64,000 nucleotides of DNA, taken from the NCBI RefSeq assembly GCF_019145205.1, contig NZ_JAHSTT010000008.1:124001-188000 (forward strand). Reading direction: 5' to 3'. Below, in pieces: positions 52,404-60,937 of this stretch. Under the pieces are notes generated by a model. It was not told where the DNA came from and searched no databases. It saw only the letters and a list, made by a program, of their open reading frames with translations. The DNA comes from Pseudomonas khavaziana. Its GTDB lineage: Bacteria > Pseudomonadota > Gammaproteobacteria > Pseudomonadales > Pseudomonadaceae. How positions within the stretch are numbered: position 1 is the first letter of the stretch; each line of letters begins with the position of its first letter. The translations under genes were made by a program, and so were the position numbers.

Positions 52404-52759
52404 TCAGTCGTTGGGCAGGTGCAGTTGCCCTTCCATGGCGTCATGAAGGAGTCGGACGACCTCGATCACGTCGGCGGTTGCTACACGATAAAACACGAGA
52501 TGGCGAGGGCTCTTGACCGCCCCATGGGGCTGTTTGGCCAGCTGTCGTGAATAGATGAGGTGATAGCTGCGAAGGCCCGGTGCCAGCTCATCGCATTCGT
52601 AGCTGCCAATGCGATAAGGTGTGTCGGCGATCGCTTGCAGCGCCGAGAGGATCAGCGCCTGATACGCTGGCGTGCTTGATCGCCGAACTGCATCTGGGAG
52701 AGTCTGAGGATGTCGACAATGTCGGAGCGCGCCGGGTTGGAAATCCGATACTGCGGCAT
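52404..52759 (-). pseudogene. parE: ParE-type toxin, frameshifted
   Basis: Frame 1 reads MPQYRISNPARSDIVDILRL and so on, then a stop at 52652-52654 after 35 residues. One missing base near 52660-52675 restores the other frame, which continues YQALILSALQAIADTPYRIG, then LRSYHLIYSR, and ends VKSPRHLVFYRVATADVIEVVRLLHDAME to the stop at 52404-52406. That is the complete ParE/RelE fold pattern. The toxin is therefore probably inactive. It lies 2 nt after the parD antitoxin. Confidence 0.8.
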
Positions 52760-52761
52760 GC

Positions 52762-53052
52762 TCAGTGTTTCTCTCTCGCGGGGAGGGTTGCCTCCAGGCT
52801 CAAGCCCTCGAGGTAGTGCTCCAGACCCTCTTCGCTCACCTGAGTAAAGCGCCCGTGCTCAAGATCCATGATGCCGATTGAGGTCGCCTGACGCAGGGCC
52901 TCAATTTTGGCAGTGTCTTCGGCGAGACGCTGTTCCAATAGCCGCAAACCTGCCCGCATCACTTCGCTAGCATTCTGATAGCGGCCAGACTGCACCAGGT
53001 CATGGATAACCTGCTCCTGATGAGGGGTGAGCACAACGTTTCGCGTCGCCAT
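52762..53052 (-). CDS. parD: ParD/CopG-type antitoxin
   Basis: 96 aa. N-terminal ribbon-helix-helix (MATRNVVLTPHQEQVIHDLVQSGRYQNASEVMRAGLRLLE) and an acidic C-terminal tail that would cover the toxin. It normally represses its own operon and neutralises ParE. The partner toxin gene is frameshifted, so only the antitoxin is likely functional here. Confidence 0.88.
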   Translation of the reverse strand: MATRNVVLTPHQEQVIHDLVQSGRYQNASEVMRAGLRLLEQRLAEDTAKIEALRQATSIGIMDLEHGRFTQVSEEGLEHYLEGLSLEATLPAREKH

Positions 53053-53396
53053 AATAAGCTCCAGCTTTCGATAAACAGTATCTTTCGAACTTTGGCATAT
53101 TATGCCATTTTTTCTGGGTGCACACAGTTTTGGATTTGAATCTGACGAACTGTGTCGTACGGGGTCATCCTTTGTGGCATGCGCACAAAGTCAAAAGCGG
53201 GCTGTCGTAGCGGGACGTCATAGCCAGCTTGATTAGTGTAGGCCTTTGGCCTTCAGTTTGGCCAAGCCTAGTTTGATGTGTCCGGCGCTCTCACGCCGGC
53301 AACCAAATTCTTTGTTTCGGGATTGTCATGACGAATGAAATAACCCATAGGTGGTTCGTTACGACAGAGTCAATTATGCAATGAAGTGGGCCGGGG
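53053..53396. other. Intergenic region upstream of parD
   Basis: 344 nt. I see no gene. The first part should hold the parD promoter (AACTTTGGCATATTATGCC near 53090, with a short palindrome GGCATATTATGCC). The rest looks decayed. Confidence 0.4.
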
Positions 53397-53501
53397 ATGG
53401 AAATACTCTTGAGTGCTCAGTATGTTCGGTTGGGCAGTGGTGAGGCCTTGAAAGCTCGTGCAGCCAACGGAGCGGCAGAGTTTACGTTTACGTTTCCATA
53501 A
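53397..53501 (+). pseudogene. Fimbrial pilin, C-terminal remnant
   Basis: 35 codons, with C-terminal part QYVRLGSGEALKARA, then ANGAAEFTFTFP and stop. This is the usual end of a type 1 fimbrial subunit (QY..., GxAnAxxxFTxxY donor/C-terminal strand). Nothing pilin-like precedes it, so only the end of the gene survives. Confidence 0.65.
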
Positions 53502-53529
53502 AGACTGCGAAAAAGTTGAGACCTAAATG

Positions 53530-54507
53530 CTACAAATAGCTCATGACGAATGTTATTTCGGCATTTGCTGTACCCGGGCTTATCTTCGATCCACTTGCAA
53601 TTCGAGTATAACGCGCGTTCAAAGGAATGGTGAAGCTTACGCCGGTCTCCGAATAATCATTGAGAGTGATGGGGGTATTTAGTGCTACAGGCTTAAGGTC
53701 GCCATCGACAATCTGCAGGCCTATACCTTTCGCTGTCGAGGTTTGGTTGAGTTTAATAATGCCCAGGCTGCTGTTCGATGACGGCGAGGATGAGGTGGGC
53801 GTGAGCGTATACAACACCTTCTTGATACCGGGCGGGCAGTTGTAGAGGTTGATATTGAATGCGATGTTTTTTTTTGAAGGCGAGCCATCTTTAGGCATAT
53901 CGTCGAGTCGATGTTGGCCCATGTCGACCTGCACGCTGGGGGTTTGGCAGGCTGGGCTTGTAACGGTTGCAATGCTGGTCAGCCGAATGCTAGTTGTAAG
54001 AAGCCCTCCAAATGTCAATCCACCCATATCTCCGGCAGGAATGGTCGCCCCGCTCACGATCTTGCTAGTTTTTACAATACGCAGAGCGCCTGTCGAATTT
54101 GCTAATGAGCTAGTCGAGCCCGTGGGCGGGAGGTTGGTTATTGTATAGCCGTATCCTTTGACAGTTACGCGATTGTAGACATACTGCCAGGATAGTCCGG
54201 TGTCCCCGATAGGAAATAAATCTGTCGTAGTTGGGTTGCTTCCAAGATTGTTTGTGACACCGAATGGGGTTTGTCCGCTACAATGTATTAATGAATTACT
54301 ATTGTGCGGGTAAGTTGCCGATTCAAACACCGTTGTGCCTAACGGAGTATCCCTCGGTAGCACAATTGTTTTTGGCAAATTAATTGATATCACACTTTTG
54401 CTATTTCCAGAAGGGAAGCTACAGTCAGCCATCAGGTTGCTGCTGATATACAAAAGGAAAAAGCAAGCTCCGCTCGCTACTGATAGCTTTTGAAAGCCTA
54501 TTCTCAT
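53530..54507 (-). CDS. Fimbrial adhesin-like protein
   Basis: 325 aa. Signal peptide-like start (MRIGFQKLSVASGACFFLLYIS), then an N-terminal domain with two cysteines (CSFPSG and HCSGQTPF) and a C-terminal pilin domain (ACQTPSVQVDMGQH, FNINLYNCPPGI, ending AEITFVMSYL). This two-domain plan matches tip adhesins of chaperone-usher fimbriae. No usher or chaperone lies next to it, so function without them is uncertain. AT-rich. Faces the pilin remnant and is divergent from nothing nearby. Confidence 0.75.
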   Translation of the reverse strand: MRIGFQKLSVASGACFFLLYISSNLMADCSFPSGNSKSVISINLPKTIVLPRDTPLGTTVFESATYPHNSNSLIHCSGQTPFGVTNNLGSNPTTTDLFPIGDTGLSWQYVYNRVTVKGYGYTITNLPPTGSTSSLANSTGALRIVKTSKIVSGATIPAGDMGGLTFGGLLTTSIRLTSIATVTSPACQTPSVQVDMGQHRLDDMPKDGSPSKKNIAFNINLYNCPPGIKKVLYTLTPTSSSPSSNSSLGIIKLNQTSTAKGIGLQIVDGDLKPVALNTPITLNDYSETGVSFTIPLNARYTRIASGSKISPGTANAEITFVMSYL

Positions 54508-54605
54508 GGTTCACTGATTCCTTTAAATTTACTGTATTTTGTGTTTTTTTTGTGGTGAGCCTTTTCAATGACTGGAGCGATAAAAGGCGCGAAGGGATAA
54601 AGTGT

Positions 54606-55361
54606 TCAGGCTCTCAAAAGTGCGTTGAGTTGTTTTTCAGCCGATTGCAGTGATTCAATACTTCTGTGCAGCTCTTTTTCGCGTTGGCTCATTATCAACT
54701 CCTGATCTGTTAAAAATTTTTCTCGCCGCTCACACTCTCTTTCTCGCTCTTCAAGTGCTATATATTTTCCCAGTAATATTTCCTTGTGCTTAACCACGCT
54801 GGCAATGAGTGATTTCAAGTTCACTTCAATTTTTTCAGAGGTTATCTGTTCGCAGGGTTTTTCTAGTAACTCATTTGAAGAAGCCGATTCAGTCTTTGTT
54901 GCACTGCGCTCAGGCTCATCGCTGCCACTGGATTGAAAGGAGGGTGAATTTTCGTAAGTGCCAGGGCTATAGTGCAGAAGACTATTAAGCCACGTTTCGC
55001 TGATTTTCAAGTTGTAATGAGTGTTCTCTGAGCTGCACAGAATGTTTGTTTCTGTCAGGTCCAATACCCTATAGGTGTCGTCAGTCTGCGTGGCATCAAC
55101 TGAGCAAGCATCGCGAATAATACTTTTTAGCACTTGTGTAGCGGTCGTCAGCGCTTCCGGTGGGGCGTTACACATATCAAGGCTACGATCATCTCCTTCG
55201 AGGGGTGTGAGATAAATCTTGATCAATTCATCGCCAGATTTTTCATTCAGGCTATAAACCAGAAACTTTCGGTTGATGTGCGTGGCGATAAAGCCACACA
55301 GCACTACAGCATTGTGTAGTTGGCCGTGGCCGTCAGGTACTTCGAGGGTTCGCAATAACAT
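54606..55361 (-). CDS. Coiled-coil protein of unknown function
   Basis: 251 aa, no signal peptide or membrane segment. The N-terminal half (MLLRTLEVPDGHGQLHNAVVLCGFI...YLTPL) looks like a small alpha/beta domain I cannot assign. The C-terminal ~80 residues (KHKEILLGKYIALEERERECERREKFLTDQEL) form a strong coiled coil. The middle is Ser/Glu-rich and probably disordered. Divergent from the ABC operon with 234 nt between. Confidence 0.65.
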   Translation of the reverse strand: MLLRTLEVPDGHGQLHNAVVLCGFIATHINRKFLVYSLNEKSGDELIKIYLTPLEGDDRSLDMCNAPPEALTTATQVLKSIIRDACSVDATQTDDTYRVLDLTETNILCSSENTHYNLKISETWLNSLLHYSPGTYENSPSFQSSGSDEPERSATKTESASSNELLEKPCEQITSEKIEVNLKSLIASVVKHKEILLGKYIALEERERECERREKFLTDQELIMSQREKELHRSIESLQSAEKQLNALLRA

Positions 55362-55595
55362 TTGGATTCCAGCTATTTAGATTGAGGGATTTAAGATTGA
55401 GACAATAGCCAGCCGACTCTGATGCGCATATCAGATAAATCGCACTTGCTCGTAGATATTTCGAAGCGCGCCAAGGGACAATCGGATTTATCACACTTGA
55501 CCTTTCAGGGCCCTCATCCTGTGGTTAAGGTGCGTGCGAAACGAAGCGTGCACTCCTATGCGCTTCAACGCGTTTGCGCAGGTAATTCGATAGCC

Positions 55596-56519
55596 ATGAT
55601 TGATATAGCCCATTTAACCAAACGGTTCGGCAATGCTCTTGCAGTGGATGATGTGTCTTTCAGTGCAACCTCCGGAGAGGTGTTGGGAATGCTCGGTCCA
55701 AACGGCGCCGGCAAATCAACCACCTTACGTATGCTCGCCGGTTTCATATCGCCCACCTCGGGTACCGCCAACCTCTGTGGTTTTGATATCCGCCGGCAGT
55801 CGCGCCATGCTCAGCGCTTGATCGGTTACGTCTCGGAAACCGGTGCCTGTTACAACGAAATGTCCGTCGTGAGTTTTCTAGATTTCATCGCTCAAGTGCG
55901 TGGTTTGCGTGGGGGCGATAAGAAGTCACGGGTCACAGCCATGCTTGAGCAATTCGAGTTGATGGAGGTCCGTGGCCAGACTATTAATACGTTGTCAAAG
56001 GGCTTTCAGCGCCGTATCGGCTTGGCGCAGGCGATTTTGCATGACCCCATGATACTGATCCTCGATGAACCCACTGATGGCCTCGATCCCAATCAAAAAC
56101 ACCGCGTACGTGAGCAGATCAAAGACTTGGCCCGCGACAAGATCGTGATTATTTCCACGCATATTTTGGAAGAGGTCACCGCGTTGTGCAGTCGTGTGCT
56201 GGTCATGGATAAAGGGCGTCTGTTGGTGGACGGCACCCCACTGGAACTGGAAAGTCGTTCGCGTTATCACCAGGCCGTGACGCTTTATCCCAGACAGCCT
56301 CTGGATATGATGACGCTGGGTATGCTGCCAGGCGTTGCTGGCATCGAGGCGGGGCCTGAACTCCATAGCGTGCGGGTGCTGGCACGCACTGGAGTGGTGA
56401 TATTACCGGCGATCAACTCGCTTATTCTGAGCCGCGGTTGGGATGTGCCCCGCCAGGAAGTCGAACGCGGCTCGTTGGGTGAAGTTTTCCGGCTGCTGAC
56501 CCGGGAGCAACACGCATGA
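55596..56519 (+). CDS. ABC transporter ATP-binding protein (GldA-like)
   Basis: 307 aa. Walker A GPNGAGKST, Q-loop VSETG, signature LSKGFQRRIGLAQ and Walker B ILILDEPTDGLD are all present. The C-terminal extension (about 210-307) resembles GldA and other ABC-2 ATPases. I start at ATG 55596 (MIDIAHLTKRFG), the usual beginning of the family, though the frame is open upstream to 55422. It overlaps the permease gene by 4 nt. Together with the next two genes it forms a GldA/GldF/GldG-type set. Confidence 0.88.
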   Translation: MIDIAHLTKRFGNALAVDDVSFSATSGEVLGMLGPNGAGKSTTLRMLAGFISPTSGTANLCGFDIRRQSRHAQRLIGYVSETGACYNEMSVVSFLDFIAQVRGLRGGDKKSRVTAMLEQFELMEVRGQTINTLSKGFQRRIGLAQAILHDPMILILDEPTDGLDPNQKHRVREQIKDLARDKIVIISTHILEEVTALCSRVLVMDKGRLLVDGTPLELESRSRYHQAVTLYPRQPLDMMTLGMLPGVAGIEAGPELHSVRVLARTGVVILPAINSLILSRGWDVPRQEVERGSLGEVFRLLTREQHA

Positions 56520-57250
56520 AGACGTTCTGGCCAGTGTTCAAGCGCGAGCTGTGCAGTTATTTCATCACGCCTATCGCCTACGTGTTCACCATGTTGTTGC
56601 TGGTGCTCAGCGGTATCAGCACCTTTTACCTAGGCGACTTTTACCAGCGCAACCAAGCTGACTTGCAGCCATTTTTCGACTGCCTGCCATGGTTATTCGC
56701 CCTGCTGTTGCCAACCTTGGCGATGCGCATGTGGTCCATTGAGCGGCAGACCGGTTCGATCGAGTTGTTGATGTGCCTGGCGGTGGGGACGGCGGAAGCG
56801 GTTGTAGCCAAGTTCCTCGCCGCCTGGGTAGTCAGCGCAATCGCGCTGGCAATGACGTTTCCGTTGGTTATCACGGTCAACTACCTGGGTGTACCGGACA
56901 ACGGCGTAATCCTCTGCGGTTACTTGGCCAGTTGGCTGCTGGCGGGGAGCTGCCTGGCGATCGGCGGCTGTCTTTCAGCGCTGACCAAGAACCCATTGAT
57001 TGCCTACCTTACAGCGATGGTGTTGTGTCTTGCATTCATGGTCTGTGGTACCCCGGTTTTGTTGGATGCCTTGCGTGGCTGGGCTAGCTTGCCGTGGCTG
57101 GATGGCGTGGCTTCGCTGAGTTTTCTCACGCACTTTGAGGGGCTCTGCCGAGGGGTGTTAGACCCGCAGGACCTGCTGTACTTTATCAGCCAGCTTGTCG
57201 CCTGGCTCGCCGCCACTGTCATCGCGGTTGAGCTAAAAAAGGCGGTATGA
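56516..57250 (+). CDS. ABC-2 type permease (GldF-like)
   Basis: 244 aa with six hydrophobic segments. Start MKTFWPVFKRELCSYFITPIAYVFTMLLLVLS is typical of the GldF/NosY ABC-2 permease branch (RELxxYFxTPIAYV). Inner-membrane component of the transporter. Overlaps the ATPase stop and ends 4 nt before the GldG-like gene. Substrate unknown. Confidence 0.88.
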   Translation: MKTFWPVFKRELCSYFITPIAYVFTMLLLVLSGISTFYLGDFYQRNQADLQPFFDCLPWLFALLLPTLAMRMWSIERQTGSIELLMCLAVGTAEAVVAKFLAAWVVSAIALAMTFPLVITVNYLGVPDNGVILCGYLASWLLAGSCLAIGGCLSALTKNPLIAYLTAMVLCLAFMVCGTPVLLDALRGWASLPWLDGVASLSFLTHFEGLCRGVLDPQDLLYFISQLVAWLAATVIAVELKKAV

Positions 57251-57254
57251 GGCC

Positions 57255-59072
57255 ATGTCGTTCAAACCGTTGACACGTAGTTGCTTGTGTCTGGCGATTA
57301 TTATCGTCGGTTTCGTGGCGGTCAATTTTGACTTGGCGCCGCGTCTGGCATCAATGCGGGCGGACCTTACCGAGCAGCAGCTTTATACCATCAGCCCGGG
57401 CTCCCGCCAGATTATCCAGGCCGTGACCGAACCCACGGACCTGTACTTCTACTTTTCCAGCCAGGCCGCTAGGGATCTTTTGGTCATGCGCAGCTATGCG
57501 GTGCGCATCGAGGCCCTGCTGCGCGAGTACGAGCGCGTCTCGAAGGGTCGGTTACGGATTCATGTCATAGATCCTGCGCCATTTTCAGCAGACGAAGCGC
57601 GCGCAGTGGAGCTTGGCATGCAATCTGCCCCTATCGGCAAGGCAGGGTCTGCGGTGTTTTTTGGCCTGGCCATGGTCGACGCCCAGGCACGGCACGCGAG
57701 CATCGGTTTTTTTGCGCTTGAACAGCAGGTGTTTCTTGAGTACGACATCAGTCGCACATTGCAGGCGCTGGCTCGAAACAAAAAGTCGGTGATCGGCTTA
57801 ATGTCTTCGCTGCCGTTGGTGGGAGGCTTCGACGCTCAGTTGGGGCGAACCCGGCAGCCGTGGCGGATTATGCAGGAGATCGGTAACGCGTTTGACGTAC
57901 GCGAAGTGCAGCTTGATGTTGACACTATCGACAGCGAACTCAAGGTCTTGATGCTGGTTCATCCCAAGCGGTTACCAAAGGCGACACTGCGCGCCATCGA
58001 CCAGTTTGTACTGCGCGGTGGGCGATTGCTGGTGTTCGCCGATCCTTATAGCGAGCAGGATCGCGGCGATCATTATTTTGGGATACCCAGTAAAGACAAG
58101 TCCTCCGATCTCTCGCCCTTGTTTAAGGCTTGGGGTATCAAGTTGTTGAGCGATAGTGTGTTGGGCGACGGTCGTCATGGCCAATTTGTGGCTTTGGCGC
58201 CAGGCGCAGTACCGGTCTGGCAACCAACCGCTTTAGGGTTGCCAACTGCCTCGATGAACGCACAGGACGTGATTACAGCCGGCATTGGCAGCCTCAACCT
58301 GACAACCGTCGGTATTCTGAGCGCAGTGCCCGGTGCGACGACCACGTTGACGCCGCTGCTGCACAGTTCAGAACAGGCCATGGCTTTCAAGACGGCGCGG
58401 CTGGATCATCTGAAAAACCCTGATGACTTGGTCAAGAGCTTCAGGGCTACAGGTGAACGCTACTTGATTGCGGTGCGGCTGCAAGGGCCGGCACGTTCGG
58501 CCTTCACCGACATTGCCGGACCGCTTACCGAGGCGCAGAACGTCAACGTCGTAGTTGTGGCGGACACGGATATGCTGAGCGACAACCTGTGGGCGGATGT
58601 GCAGCAGCAAGGGGACCGGCTGGTAACCGTGCCATGGGCTGACAATGCGGTGTTTGTGCTCAATGCGCTGGACAGCCTGTCCGGGTCGGATGCCTTGATT
58701 AGCTTGCGCTCGCGCGGGCATTACAGCCGAACGTTCACTGTGGTCGAACATTTGCAGCAGCAATCCCGCGAGCGTTATCGCAGAATGAGCCTTGAGTTGC
58801 AGGGCAAGCTCGATGAAGCTGAAAAGCATCTCGCGCCATTGGCCGCAGAGCAGGGGCGCAATATGCCTCTGACGGCGGAACAGCAAACCGCCCTTGCACA
58901 ATTTAACGCTGAAAAAGCAGGCGTTGAAATGCAGATGCGCCTTGTAGCGCGAGAGCTGACCCTTCAGGTTGAGCATCTAGGCCTGTTGCTCAAGGCGCTC
59001 AACATCCTGGCAATCCCATTGCTGCTTTCACTGATCTGCTTTTGCATATTCTTTTGGCGCGGGCGGTCGTGA
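57255..59072 (+). CDS. GldG-family ABC transporter accessory protein
   Basis: 605 aa. N-terminal membrane helix (about 10-26), a large periplasmic ABC_transp_aux-like region (DLTEQQLYTISPGSRQIIQAVTEPTDLYFYFSS, LLVFADPYSEQDRG) and a second helix at the C-terminus (about 583-600). A coiled coil (about 505-575) precedes the last helix. In Bacteroidetes, GldG works with GldA/GldF in gliding motility; in Proteobacteria the role of such sets is not known. Last gene of the three-gene operon. Confidence 0.85.
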   Translation: MSFKPLTRSCLCLAIIIVGFVAVNFDLAPRLASMRADLTEQQLYTISPGSRQIIQAVTEPTDLYFYFSSQAARDLLVMRSYAVRIEALLREYERVSKGRLRIHVIDPAPFSADEARAVELGMQSAPIGKAGSAVFFGLAMVDAQARHASIGFFALEQQVFLEYDISRTLQALARNKKSVIGLMSSLPLVGGFDAQLGRTRQPWRIMQEIGNAFDVREVQLDVDTIDSELKVLMLVHPKRLPKATLRAIDQFVLRGGRLLVFADPYSEQDRGDHYFGIPSKDKSSDLSPLFKAWGIKLLSDSVLGDGRHGQFVALAPGAVPVWQPTALGLPTASMNAQDVITAGIGSLNLTTVGILSAVPGATTTLTPLLHSSEQAMAFKTARLDHLKNPDDLVKSFRATGERYLIAVRLQGPARSAFTDIAGPLTEAQNVNVVVVADTDMLSDNLWADVQQQGDRLVTVPWADNAVFVLNALDSLSGSDALISLRSRGHYSRTFTVVEHLQQQSRERYRRMSLELQGKLDEAEKHLAPLAAEQGRNMPLTAEQQTALAQFNAEKAGVEMQMRLVARELTLQVEHLGLLLKALNILAIPLLLSLICFCIFFWRGRS

Positions 59073-59184
59073 TGAAGGCAGGACGATTACTAAGCTTTTC
59101 TGGAGCATTGGCTATTAACCGGTTCCCGCCATCCTCTTAAGCTGGATTCACTGATTTTCAGCCTGCAATAGAAAGGAAGTGAAC

Positions 59185-59934
59185 ATGAACAGGTTACACA
59201 AGAAAGTCGCGCTGGTGACCGGCGCCTCCAAGGGTATTGGCGCGGCCATTGCCAAACAATTGGCCCAGGATGGCGCCACTGTCATCGTTAATTACGCCAA
59301 CAGTCGCGAGGACGCTAACCGGGTGGTTGAACAGATCCTGCAAACCGGCGCCAGGGCATATGCAGTGCAGGCCGATGCTTCCAACAGCGCCGACCTCAAG
59401 GCGCTGTTCAAGACCATTGTGCATGAGCATGGTCACCTCGATATTTTGGTCAACAATGCCGGTGTCTACTCGACCAGCGCCTTGGCCGACATTACTGAGG
59501 CGGAGTTTCATCGCCAGTTCAACCTCAACGTCCTGGGACTGATCCAGTGTACCCAGGCAGCAGTTGAAGTGTTCAACGCTAAGGGCGGCAGCATCGTTAA
59601 CATCAGCTCCAGCGTCACCTCGTTCACACCGGCCAACTCGGCGGTATACACCGCCTCCAAGGCGGCTGTGGACGCCATCACCCGTACCCTGGCCAATGAA
59701 CTGGGCCCCAGAAATATTCGTGTCAACTCAGTAAACCCAGGGTTGGTTGTCACCGAAGGCGTACATGCCAGCGGTTTTTTCGAAGATGCGTTTCGCGAAA
59801 AAATAGAAGCCATAACGCCGCTGGGTCGCATTGGTCAGCCCGAGGATATTGCACCCGCAGTCGCCTTCCTGGCATCGTCGGATGCAAGCTGGATCACCGG
59901 TGAAACCCTGATAATCGGCGGCGGGCTGCACTAA
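59185..59934 (+). CDS. Short-chain dehydrogenase/reductase
   Basis: 249 aa. Classical SDR: TGASKGIG (12-19), NNAG (90-93), catalytic S142, Y155, K159 (ISSSVTS...YTASK), and the C-terminal GETLIIGGGL end. NAD(P)-dependent, resembling glucose 1-dehydrogenase and FabG-like oxidoreductases; substrate not determinable. ATG 59185 follows AAAGGAAG with 5 nt spacing. It overlaps the convergent AraC stop by 4 nt. Confidence 0.88.
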   Translation: MNRLHKKVALVTGASKGIGAAIAKQLAQDGATVIVNYANSREDANRVVEQILQTGARAYAVQADASNSADLKALFKTIVHEHGHLDILVNNAGVYSTSALADITEAEFHRQFNLNVLGLIQCTQAAVEVFNAKGGSIVNISSSVTSFTPANSAVYTASKAAVDAITRTLANELGPRNIRVNSVNPGLVVTEGVHASGFFEDAFREKIEAITPLGRIGQPEDIAPAVAFLASSDASWITGETLIIGGGLH

Positions 59935-60851
59935 GCCTGGGTGGCATGCTCGCGCACATAGTGGCGGGGCGACTGCAACATGACGCGCTTGAATGCCGTG
60001 CTGAATGCGCTTTCGGACTCATAGCCCAATGAGAACGCGATGGTAGACACCGAGTCATCGGAGTTCTTCAACCGATCACTGGCCAGCAACATGCGCCAGT
60101 ACGTCAGATACTCCATAGGTGCTGCGCCGACCACCTGCTTGAAGCGCAGCGCGAATGCTGAGCGTGACATGGTCGCCAGTTGCGCCAGCTCCTGGACGCT
60201 CCAGCGATGGGCCGGGTCGGCGTGCATCGCGCTAAGGGCAACACTGAGGTTGCGGTTGGCCAAGCCGTAAAACCATCCGATGCCGCTGCTTTCCAGGGTC
60301 GCCAGGTGGGTGCGCAAGACTTCGACCAGCATCAGGTGCGCCAAGTGTTCGTTCATCAGCGAGCGGCCTGGGCGCTTCTGCTGCAACTCCGAGGTGAACC
60401 GCTCAAGCGCCCAGCGCAGGACCGAGGCCTGCGGATCATTGCCTTGTACGTGAACCAGCGAGGGCAGGCCGCTGAGTAGCAATTGAGTAGGGACACCGCT
60501 GAAGTCAAAACGGCCACCGACCAACTGAGTTTCATCGCCGCCGTAATGCAGGGCCAGTTCGTCCGCCGCGAGGGTTTGAAAGTGACCGTCGGAATTCATC
60601 ACCGGCTGGGACATATCACTGTAGAGCGAAAAAGGCATGCCTCTGGTCATCAGAAAGCAATCGCCCTGATGCAGTCGCTGCGGTTGTTGTTCGCCATCCA
60701 CTTGTAGCCAGCAACTGCCTTTGACTACCGCCGTGAACTTGATGCCTTCGCGTTCAGGAAAGGTGAAAGCCCAATCACCGCCCAAGGACAGCGTGGCGGA
60801 GTGGTAATTACGGATTCTTAACAATGAAAGGACGTCGGACAGAGGATCCAT
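59931..60851 (-). CDS. AraC-family regulator with cupin-type sensor domain
   Basis: 306 aa. N-terminal cupin_6-type domain (KFTAVVKGSCWLQVDGEQQPQRLHQGDCFLM) and C-terminal AraC helix-turn-helix pair (WSVQELAQLATMSRSAFALRFKQVVG, SVSTIAFSLGYESESAFSTAFKRV). Divergent from an aldehyde dehydrogenase, with an inverted repeat between, so it likely activates that gene. The SDR gene converges on its end, and the three genes could form one small oxidation module. Confidence 0.88.
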   Translation of the reverse strand: MDPLSDVLSLLRIRNYHSATLSLGGDWAFTFPEREGIKFTAVVKGSCWLQVDGEQQPQRLHQGDCFLMTRGMPFSLYSDMSQPVMNSDGHFQTLAADELALHYGGDETQLVGGRFDFSGVPTQLLLSGLPSLVHVQGNDPQASVLRWALERFTSELQQKRPGRSLMNEHLAHLMLVEVLRTHLATLESSGIGWFYGLANRNLSVALSAMHADPAHRWSVQELAQLATMSRSAFALRFKQVVGAAPMEYLTYWRMLLASDRLKNSDDSVSTIAFSLGYESESAFSTAFKRVMLQSPRHYVREHATQA

Positions 60852-60882
60852 ATATCACCCAATTGGACGGAAAATAAAGTAG

Positions 60883-60911
60883 TCTGGATTTTATAACATA
60901 GATCATCCAGA
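60883..60911. promoter_or_regulatory. Inverted repeat between AraC and aldehyde dehydrogenase genes
   Basis: Arms TCTGGAT (60883-60889) and ATCCAGA (60905-60911), perfect over 7 bp with a 15-nt spacer. It lies 27 nt before the dehydrogenase ATG and is a candidate AraC-protein site or repressor operator. Confidence 0.5.
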
Positions 60912-60937
60912 TTTCACGTTTAAATATGAGGTACACC

